Origin: UBA1424 sp041669225
GTDB taxonomy: Bacteria; Bacillota_I; Bacilli_A; RFN20; CAG-826
DNA length: 28,547 bases
Reading direction: 5' to 3'
Assembly (NCBI GenBank): GCA_041669225.1
Contig: JBAYBO010000010.1
Span: 1 to 28,547, forward strand
Below the pieces are notes generated by a model that had not been told where the DNA came from, searched no databases, and worked only from the letters and a program-made list of their open reading frames with translations. This document shows, piece by piece, positions 22,770 through 28,547 of this stretch; the stretch's first letter is position 1; every line of letters starts with the position of its first letter. Both the position numbers and the translations under genes were made by a program.

Positions 22770-22800
22770 ATAAATACCATGCTTTTTTCATGGGATTTAT
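22770..22800. repeat. Hairpin in intergenic region
   Basis: ATAAAT-a-CCATG and CATGG-g-ATTTAT form an 11-bp stem with one mismatch and a T-rich 7-nt loop. No T tail follows, so it is a poor terminator. It may end the HTH operon or regulate the downstream gene. Confidence 0.4.
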
Positions 22801-22894
22801 ATTAGTTGAATGATGAAAAAGAAAAATGCAAAAAAAGTTATTTGATTTTCACATTTCTTCTTTTTTAATCATCATTATTCGCTGTATGAAACTA

Positions 22895-22903
22895 TGTTAT
22901 AAT
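22895..22903 (+). promoter_or_regulatory. Extended -10 of second pseudo-ABC gene (leaderless)
   Basis: TG-T-TATAAT; the -10 box ends 7 nt before ATG 22911, so transcription is expected at the start codon itself. Confidence 0.55.
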
Positions 22904-22910
22904 TCTTTGT

Positions 22911-24044
22911 ATGGTCGAACTTAAATCTGCTATTATCGTCTCCAATGAAGCACCTAATGAGAAAATTGATATCGTTTTCTCTCAGGGCATTTACTCCTTG
23001 TCTTTTGCAAAAAAGTATCTTTTTGATTTTCTTCTTCTACGTAATCAAGCTCTTGAAGAAGGACGTTTTTTTATTAATGGCAAAAAGTTTTTTCCTCAAG
23101 AGGAAGAAACTGAACGCATTGTCGTAATGCTTATCAGAAGTAAAATATTTGTTTTTGCGGTTTGCTTTGTCACATCCCCAAAAACAAACAAGCTTATTGA
23201 TGGACTGCAAAATGAACTCGTGGCTTCAAGATTGCTTCCTCTTGAAACAAACCAAAATCGATTTGATAAAATCATTGCGACGATAAAAATCATTCAAAAA
23301 ACCAATCCTGCATATTTTTTATTGGACTGGAACAATCCCATTAATGATTCACACCGCGAAGTGCTTAAACAGACAATTCCTTGGATATCTTCTTCTGAAA
23401 CGTTAATTTGTCTTGAAAAAAATCCGAATATTAAGGACCAAGAGGCATTAGAAACTGTTATTCACGATTACCAAGAAGATGATGAAGACGAGATATACCA
23501 AATTGATATTGCTTCTGGAACAATAGAAAGGAAAAAGCAATCGACAAAATCAAAGCTTTTTCAACAAAAAGAACTATTTGGAAAAGTGTTTCGGGCAAAC
23601 ATTGTTTCTTACCTGCTCTTGTTTGTTTCAATTGCGTACATGATTGTCTTCATGTCAATTGCACCTTATTACATAACCACTGGAGATATAGCCTTTGGTG
23701 TTTTTCTTATCTTGTCTTGCGTCTTGTTTTCAATAATTGCCTATTTTGTAACAATTATGTCGTTTAATTTTATTAACTCTGCAAAATCTAATCGAAAAAT
23801 ACTAAGAATCATTGCACTGGTTTATTCTTATGCGAGTATTTTACTAGCGATAATCGTCGGCGTCATTATATTCCTTGCGCTTGGAACCAATACTGTACTA
23901 TTCAATATCGAGAATTATAAGTTTGCCCAAGCATTTGCCGCGATTTTTATCGCCATTATCCATCTTTTGATTCCGTTTTTTTATTCGCAGTTGCAAAAAG
24001 TTAATCAAAAAATTAAAAGTTTCTTTATTAAGAAGAATAAATAG
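22911..24044 (+). CDS. Pseudo-ABC ATPase-like domain fused to four-helix membrane domain (paralogue 2)
   Basis: 377 residues, same plan as the protein at 16720-17844. Residues 1-180 follow ABC order: MVELKSAIIV, FSQGIYSL, FDFLLLRNQALEEGRFFING with a following KKFFP (paralogue 1: GISVFP), LETNQNRFDKIIATIK at the LSGGQ-QR position, and YFLLDWNNPINDSHREVL where LLLDEPtsgLD...R would stand. Walker A, the catalytic Glu and a clear switch His are absent. An acidic linker (YQEDDEDEIYQ) leads to four membrane helices (about 230-252, 260-286, 299-323, 338-358) and a Lys-rich tail. The motif spacing agrees between the two copies although overall identity is low. It is convergent with a TetR gene. Function unknown. 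Confidence 0.7.
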   Translation: MVELKSAIIVSNEAPNEKIDIVFSQGIYSLSFAKKYLFDFLLLRNQALEEGRFFINGKKFFPQEEETERIVVMLIRSKIFVFAVCFVTSPKTNKLIDGLQNELVASRLLPLETNQNRFDKIIATIKIIQKTNPAYFLLDWNNPINDSHREVLKQTIPWISSSETLICLEKNPNIKDQEALETVIHDYQEDDEDEIYQIDIASGTIERKKQSTKSKLFQQKELFGKVFRANIVSYLLLFVSIAYMIVFMSIAPYYITTGDIAFGVFLILSCVLFSIIAYFVTIMSFNFINSAKSNRKILRIIALVYSYASILLAIIVGVIIFLALGTNTVLFNIENYKFAQAFAAIFIAIIHLLIPFFYSQLQKVNQKIKSFFIKKNK

Positions 24045-24080
24045 GAAGTTCCTCGTTCGATGCTCAAGAAACTTTATTTT

Positions 24081-24587
24081 TTATGGTCGTTCAATATAGC
24101 TGGAAATTATTTTGGCGATTTGTTCGGGAGTTTCTTTTCCTTCGCCCAACAACCAATGGTAGAAAATATTAAATAATCCACCAGCAAAGAAAATAAACCG
24201 CTGCGCTTCTTCTTCTGTTTTTGCTGACTTGATTAACTTAGCGTCAAATTGCTCCCGCACGTATATAAACAAGTGGGCATCTAATAATGTTAAGGCAAGT
24301 TCTCGATTGCTAAATAGATAAGTTAAAACCGAGGTGAGGTATTGATCAAAGGGCATTTCATATAAATCAGTATTTGTTTCTTCGATGAAATCGGTTGTTA
24401 TGGTATCAAAATGATATCTTAATATATCGGCTTTTGATTTGAAATTGCGGTAATAGGCCATACGCGAAAAGCCACCTTCTTCAACGATGTCCTGAATTGA
24501 AATATTATCGAATCCTTTACCTTTACTCATTAATTTGAGCAATGACTCGACTAGTCTTCTTTTCGTATATTCGCTTCTTGGCACCAT
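24081..24587 (-). CDS. TetR/AcrR family transcriptional regulator
   Basis: A 168-residue DNA-binding protein. The N-terminal HTH (about residues 7-55) reads TKRRLVESLLKLMSKGKGF, then ISIQDIVEEGGFSRMAYYRNF, with the usual KSKADILRYHF link. The C-terminal helical part, with YHWLLGEGKETPEQIAKII, fits the TetR_C-type domain of small Bacillota regulators. AAAGGA lies upstream of the ATG. The target is unknown; nearby candidates are its own promoter and the gene downstream of 24587. It is convergent with pseudo-ABC paralogue 2, with a 36-bp gap. Confidence 0.88.
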   Translation of the reverse strand: MVPRSEYTKRRLVESLLKLMSKGKGFDNISIQDIVEEGGFSRMAYYRNFKSKADILRYHFDTITTDFIEETNTDLYEMPFDQYLTSVLTYLFSNRELALTLLDAHLFIYVREQFDAKLIKSAKTEEEAQRFIFFAGGLFNIFYHWLLGEGKETPEQIAKIISSYIERP

Positions 24588-24939
24588 GTAATCATGTCCT
24601 TTCTGTCGTTAATGAATTTGTTAGTAAACTGTTAAAACATACAATAGAGTATTTTTGTTAATGTTGCAAACGTAATACTATATTTCAGTTAAAAAATGAC
24701 GAAGCATATGGTTTCAAGCTTCAGCCGTCATTAATGATGAAAACATTAAAGATTTAGTTCAGTTGTTAGCGGATGAAGGTTTGACGATTGGCGGTCTGAA
24801 CCTAATTATTGAAATATAAATATGCTTTGATGAATGTCACGATTCATCATCTTATTCTATCAAGGCTATAATTATTTCTTTTGCGTCACCATATAAAAAA
24901 CATATAAACTTTATTCAGTACTAAAAATGGGGGATGATT
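24588..24939. other. Intergenic stretch with short ORF tail and hairpin
   Basis: 352 bases. They hold the TetR promoter region (24588-24660), a short plus-strand open stretch ending at TAA 24817-24819 (about 24696-24819; reads NIKDLVQLLADEGLTIGG then LNLIIEI) without a start codon or recognised family, and the hairpin at 24828-24849. The open stretch may be the tail of a lost gene. Confidence 0.4.
24828..24849. terminator. Perfect 8-bp hairpin, terminator-like
   Basis: TGATGAAT (24828-24835) and ATTCATCA (24842-24849) with a 6-nt loop GTCACG, followed by the moderately T-rich TCTTATTCTAT. It lies 9 bp after the stop of the short ORF tail, as a terminator of that lost gene would. Confidence 0.45.
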
Positions 24940-25581
24940 ATGATTTTTGAAGAAACAATAAAACGTCTTAATCAAATAAAAAAGATTCGGACAAAGGACA
25001 TTGATTTGATTGCCAAAGATTATTTGATAGACAACGCCGACATCACCGATTTATATCCACATATTCGAGAAAATAGTGCGATTCATCGCATATATTTTGT
25101 TGTGTCATTGAAGCGGATAAATAATTATAATCAGCAGTTATTGTTTATTGAAAGGCATTTTGAGTATCTTCAAGACTGGTGGCATGTTGATATTTTGACT
25201 CAGCTTCTTCTTAAGGATCCAGGTTTTGAATATGTTTATCGAAAAGCAAAAGAGTATGTCTTGTCTGACATGTTATTTGTTAGGCGGTGGGGATATGTCA
25301 TCTTTTTGACTGGCTTTCAAAAAGAGCCCGAGCACACCAAAGCCATTATTCAGTTAATGCATGACGATAACGAATATTACGTCCAGATGGCCGAAGCTTG
25401 GCTGCTAGCTGATTTAGCTATATATAATCCCAATGAAGTTTTTGATTATATCAAATTAAAAAATCTTAATTACAATATTATTGGTAAAGCAATTCAAAAA
25501 ATATGTGATTCATTTAGAATTAGTGAAGATTATAAAAAACGTGTCAAGGAACTGCGCGCTCTTTATAAAAAGTCAGTTTAG
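24940..25581 (+). CDS. DNA alkylation repair protein (AlkD-like HEAT-repeat family)
   Basis: A 213-residue all-helical protein of the AlkC/AlkD-type DNA glycosylase superfamily, which removes bulky or charged alkylated bases. Recognisable segments: LQDWWHVDILTQLLL, LFVRRWGYVIFLTGF, EYYVQMAEAWLLADLAI and AIQKICDSFRISEDYKKRVK, in the order of the family's HEAT repeats. ATG 24940 is chosen over 24934 because GGGGG at 24929-24933 is then correctly spaced. The C-terminal TAG overlaps the convergent MATE gene by 4 bp. Glycosylase activity is by family; the active-site residues were not individually verified. Confidence 0.82.
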   Translation: MIFEETIKRLNQIKKIRTKDIDLIAKDYLIDNADITDLYPHIRENSAIHRIYFVVSLKRINNYNQQLLFIERHFEYLQDWWHVDILTQLLLKDPGFEYVYRKAKEYVLSDMLFVRRWGYVIFLTGFQKEPEHTKAIIQLMHDDNEYYVQMAEAWLLADLAIYNPNEVFDYIKLKNLNYNIIGKAIQKICDSFRISEDYKKRVKELRALYKKSV

Positions 25582-26948
25582 GAAATAATGGTAACAATCG
25601 GAATCTTGTCTTCTCGGATATTTTTCCAACGTCCCATTTTGTAGTAAATAAGGCAAGCAATTAGAGAGAAAACGCTAGCAATTGGGTAAGCAAACGCTAA
25701 AACCGTTACCTGAGTTCGCAAAGCAAAGACGAAAATGAATGCAAGCGGTAAACGGATTAACAAAGTGGATAAAACGTTTTGCAACATTGAAAATGATGTG
25801 TGTCCCGAACCCATAAAAAGAGCATTGAGAATATAGATAAAAATACAAAGCAAAGCGTCAAGGGCAATAATGCGAATAAATGCAGCTGAATAGCCGATAA
25901 TTATTGAATCAGACGTGAATAGCGAAGCGATTTGTGGAGCAAAAATCTCGCAAATAGCGACAACAATCGTAACCAAAATACCTTGCATTAAAAGACCGGC
26001 TTTGGCATATTTTTTGGCTCTGTCAAGTTGGTTGGCACCAAGGTTTTGGGCCGTCGTGGCTGTTAAGGCAGCGCTAAAAGCATTAAGGGGTACAAAGCAA
26101 AAGAAAGTCACTTTTTCACCAATGCCGAAACCCGATCCAGCCTCTGGACCATATAGATTAATCAAAGCCATAATCACTGTGAAAGACATCAGGACGATTC
26201 CATCTTGGAAAGCAAGAGGTAAACCCGTGCGGAGCGTCATCTTGGAGCATGTCGCGTTGAAGCGAATATCACTTTTATTAATAGGGAGTGGAAAATTGCG
26301 AACGCGGAGGTAAATTATGGCCGCAGTAAATGAACAAACTTGGGAAATAATCGAAGCTAAAGCTGCTCCTGTAGCTCTCATGTTTAACAAACCTACAAAA
26401 ACTAAATCTAAAACGATGTTAACCGTTGCCGCAACGAGCAAAAACAAAAATGGCGAACGCGAATTTCCGAATGCCCGAAGTTGAGAAGCAATTATATTGA
26501 AACCCATAATAAAAGGAATACCAATCGCAGTAATTATTAAATAATTAAATCCGTCAATTTTGGCTTGTCCTTCAAGGTTGAGCCAGGAAACGATTGTGCT
26601 CGATAATGAAGCCATCAGGATGGCGATAGCAAATCCAATTATGCCAAAGAGAATAAACATGTTACCGATAATTTTTTTCGCCTGTTCGTGTTTTTTGGCA
26701 CCAAGATATTGTCCAATCAGAATTCCGCCACCGGTCGTTAAAGCGGCTACGGTATAAATAATAATGTTCATAACCGAAATTCCGCCGGCAACGGCATCGA
26801 TGGCAAAAGTATCGGTGTAGTTCGAAATTATTAGTAAATCAATCATGCCGAAAACCGAGGTTTGTAACCACATTAATAGTAAAGGAGTTACAAAGCGAAG
26901 CAGTGAAGGATAAATCTTTTCTGTTAATAAATCGATTTTAGGGGCCAT
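25578..26948 (-). CDS. MATE family multidrug/cation efflux transporter
   Basis: A 456-residue integral membrane protein with about 12 hydrophobic segments in two halves. It is a Na+- or H+-driven exporter of cationic compounds. MATE features: PLLLMWLQTSVFGMIDLLII, TGGGILIGQYLGAKKHEQAKK after TM2, GFNIIASQLRAFGNSRSPF, and a second-half equivalent NALFMGSGHTSFSM. ATG 26948 (MAPKIDLLTEKIYPSLL) is chosen because the further upstream ATG precedes the -10 box TATACT at 26962-26967. No Shine-Dalgarno; the predicted leader is about 6 nt. It is divergent from the YhhN gene. Substrate unknown. Confidence 0.92.
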   Translation of the reverse strand: MAPKIDLLTEKIYPSLLRFVTPLLLMWLQTSVFGMIDLLIISNYTDTFAIDAVAGGISVMNIIIYTVAALTTGGGILIGQYLGAKKHEQAKKIIGNMFILFGIIGFAIAILMASLSSTIVSWLNLEGQAKIDGFNYLIITAIGIPFIMGFNIIASQLRAFGNSRSPFLFLLVAATVNIVLDLVFVGLLNMRATGAALASIISQVCSFTAAIIYLRVRNFPLPINKSDIRFNATCSKMTLRTGLPLAFQDGIVLMSFTVIMALINLYGPEAGSGFGIGEKVTFFCFVPLNAFSAALTATTAQNLGANQLDRAKKYAKAGLLMQGILVTIVVAICEIFAPQIASLFTSDSIIIGYSAAFIRIIALDALLCIFIYILNALFMGSGHTSFSMLQNVLSTLLIRLPLAFIFVFALRTQVTVLAFAYPIASVFSLIACLIYYKMGRWKNIREDKIPIVTIIS

Positions 26949-26961
26949 ATGGGTCTCAAAA

Positions 26962-26967
26962 AGTATA
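26962..26967 (-). promoter_or_regulatory. -10 box of MATE gene, short leader
   Basis: Minus-strand TATACT, 13 nt before ATG 26948. No clear -35 and no ribosome site. Confidence 0.4.
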
Positions 26968-27014
26968 TCACAAGCGAATGAAATATATGATAAGATAAAC
27001 AAGGAATTTTCATT

Positions 27015-27686
27015 ATGATACCTATTGTAACTTACATCTTCTTTGGTCTGTTTGTCATCGTTTCGTTGGCCGAAATAATCTTAGCTTTTAACGAACGAGA
27101 AAAATTTCGAAAAATGGTTAAACCTCTTTGTCTTTTATTTCTCGGTATTTCCGTAATTACCATCCTACCAGACCATCCCTTTATTTATATTGGCGCATTT
27201 TTGGGCATGGTCGGTGATATTTTCCTAATTTGGAAAAAGCGCCCACTTTTTATGATAGGAACTTTTTCCTTTCTTCTCGGTCACTTTTTCTATATTAGCG
27301 AAATTCTTTTTGTGATGATGAATGGTACGCCGATGCCGTGGTGGTTTTATGTGGTTGTCAGCTTTTCTATTTTGCTCTTTGTCATCGCCGGCTATCCATT
27401 TTCAAAGAAGATTACGAAAAATCGATGGATGGCATTACTTGGTAATCTTTATCTCTCGGTTTTATTGCTTGTTACAGTCACTTCGATTATTGCGTCGACA
27501 AATGGCTTTGCGAACTATATGATTTTGGGGGTTGTCGGTGGTGTTTCGTTTCTTGCTAGCGATTTAATTCTTACGACCGCAACATTCATCAGAAACTTTA
27601 AACGCCGCGATTATTACATCATGCTCTTTTACTTAATTGGTCAAGCCTTTATTATAATTGGAATCACGTTAACATACGTTTTATAG
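27015..27686 (+). CDS. YhhN family membrane protein (lysoplasmalogenase-like, TMEM86)
   Basis: A 223-residue polytopic membrane protein with about 8 helices. Family hallmarks: MVGDIFLIWKKRPLFMIGTF (the S/GxxGD motif), SFLLGHFFYI, VVGGVSFLASDLIL and DYYIMLFYLIGQAFIIIG. Characterised YhhN/TMEM86 members hydrolyse the vinyl-ether bond of lysoplasmalogens; activity in this protein is by family. Plasmalogens occur in some anaerobic bacteria, which would suit an anaerobic host. AAGGAA lies before the ATG. The next gene starts 7 bp after the stop with a ribosome site overlapping it. Confidence 0.85.
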   Translation: MIPIVTYIFFGLFVIVSLAEIILAFNEREKFRKMVKPLCLLFLGISVITILPDHPFIYIGAFLGMVGDIFLIWKKRPLFMIGTFSFLLGHFFYISEILFVMMNGTPMPWWFYVVVSFSILLFVIAGYPFSKKITKNRWMALLGNLYLSVLLLVTVTSIIASTNGFANYMILGVVGGVSFLASDLILTTATFIRNFKRRDYYIMLFYLIGQAFIIIGITLTYVL

Positions 27687-27693
27687 GAGAAAT

Positions 27694-28547
27694 ATGAAAA
27701 AAGGCATTTGCCCACATTGTCAAAAGCCAGTTGCGTTCGATGAAGAAAAGGCTGTCAACAACTGCCCACATTGTCAAAAAGACTACCTTTCTAGTCAGTC
27801 CGAAAAACTTTTCGGTTTAATGTATTCTCAACATATATCAAATGGCAACATTGCTTTAAATACTTCGCGAAATTATGATAAAGCGTTAGCGGAATATCAA
27901 AAACTTCTCGCACTTGATGAAGAAAGTATGGATGCAGTTTTTGGCGTCGCTATTTCGAAAATGAGTCTTGCTAAATTAGGCGAAAATATCATCCCCGAAT
28001 TAAGGGAATTCCTAAATGAAAAATTGGATAAAATTGCCGCAAATGAGGCGTATATTCCGGAAATGTCACGGAATCTATTGGCCTTAGGCATGCGATATGA
28101 TACTTATATAGGTCTTTCCGAACAAGCACTAATAATTAATGCTCAATATATTGATGAGGGAGCAAAAGAGCGACATATCGAGATAATTGCAACCGGTATT
28201 GTTCTTTGGAATCTTATTGCGTGCAATTTGCAAAAAATCGACATGGTGGAACAACTACCGTACTCGCAAGAACGCATCACAAACCTAAAGAAATCCGAAA
28301 AGGAAATTATGCGCGTTGAAGTTATTTCAAAAGGCACGATTAAATATGATGAGATTAAGGATAACGGCGTTTTTGAAAACCGCGTTTCGCTTTATAAACT
28401 TCGAATCTCGTTTGTCATTGCTCAAGTAATATTTGTGATTGGCGCCATTATCGGGTTTTCAGTTATGATGTCGAATTATGGAACTAACCCAATTCCAGGT
28501 TTAATAATTTTTGGCGTATTTGCTATCTTGTTTCTTGGCGCATATAT
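27694..28547 (+). CDS. Zinc-ribbon / TPR-like membrane protein (cut by window end)
   Basis: At least 284 residues, open to the window edge. The N-terminus has two CPHC knuckles: GICPHCQKPV and NNCPHCQKDY (Cys 6, 9, 24, 27), a double zinc ribbon. Residues ~50-90 resemble a TPR-type helix pair (NYDKALAEYQKLLALDEESM). A helical middle follows, then two membrane helices (FVIAQVIFVIGAIIGFSVMM and a second at the edge). TAGGAGA, overlapping the YhhN stop, serves as the ribosome site, so it is co-transcribed with YhhN. No named family is recognised beyond zinc-ribbon domain proteins. Confidence 0.72.
   Translation, partial: MKKGICPHCQKPVAFDEEKAVNNCPHCQKDYLSSQSEKLFGLMYSQHISNGNIALNTSRNYDKALAEYQKLLALDEESMDAVFGVAISKMSLAKLGENIIPELREFLNEKLDKIAANEAYIPEMSRNLLALGMRYDTYIGLSEQALIINAQYIDEGAKERHIEIIATGIVLWNLIACNLQKIDMVEQLPYSQERITNLKKSEKEIMRVEVISKGTIKYDEIKDNGVFENRVSLYKLRISFVIAQVIFVIGAIIGFSVMMSNYGTNPIPGLIIFGVFAILFLGAY

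Noticed and set aside
22683..22770. CRISPR-like or tandem repeat around the two CTCCACG/TCCACG stretches
   Set aside because: Only two imperfect copies of about 20 bp; no regular spacing or further repeats.

Overview
The window is AT-rich bacterial DNA with the standard genetic code. TGG encodes Trp, and TGA serves as a stop, for example after the Spx-like gene and the deformylase gene. The gene content (RNase J, Spx-like regulator, YlbF next to RsmD, YitT, short archaeal/eukaryote-type ProS, membrane EIIB-like protein, CCA-encoded tRNAs, consensus SigA-type promoters) suggests a low-GC Bacillota lineage. It could be a deep Bacilli/Erysipelotrichia/Izemoplasma/RF39-like branch. This is inference from gene content, not a phylogeny.

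Layout. 1-403(-): cut-off aspartate/glutamate racemase. 527-2143(+): VanZ-type membrane protein with a large Ig-like insertion. 2144-3670: decayed accessory stretch with a GNAT acetyltransferase tail, a small lipoprotein, an IS3-type OrfA relic and a compound inverted repeat, ending at tRNA-Ser(GGA). 3835-8141(+): RluA-type pseudouridine synthase, phosphoglucomutase, and a PII-like protein paired with a CPA2 antiporter. 8158-9961(-): Cof-type HAD phosphatase and TrpS. 10093-10907(+): Spx-like regulator and a degenerate membrane EIIB protein. 10904-13754(-): def, rnjA, maf. 13812-14716(+): ylbF-like and rsmD. 14765-15520(-): membrane-anchored thioredoxin-fold protein. 15681-17844(+): YitT-type protein and the first pseudo-ABC membrane protein. 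Then tRNA-Ser(CGA)(-), a degenerate GGDEF-EAL protein, proS(+) and tRNA-Ser(GCU)(+). 21612-24587: accessory block with a lipoprotein, an HTH-membrane regulator, the second pseudo-ABC protein and a TetR regulator. 24940-28547: AlkD-like repair protein, MATE transporter, YhhN protein and a zinc-ribbon membrane protein cut by the window end.

Themes. (i) Many first genes have a near-consensus -10 box only 7-14 nt upstream of the start codon and no Shine-Dalgarno, so they are probably leaderless. Downstream genes in operons have good AAGGAG sites. (ii) Several proteins keep the fold of a signalling or energy-coupling enzyme but lack its active residues: two ABC-ATPase-like membrane proteins, a GGDEF-EAL protein, and an EIIB domain without its phosphorylated Cys. 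(iii) Three serine tRNAs with different anticodons lie in the window. Two of them share an identical 27-nt 5' half.

The best candidate for an undescribed system is the paralogous pair of pseudo-ABC/4-TM proteins (16720-17844 and 22911-24044), each with an apparently leaderless promoter.
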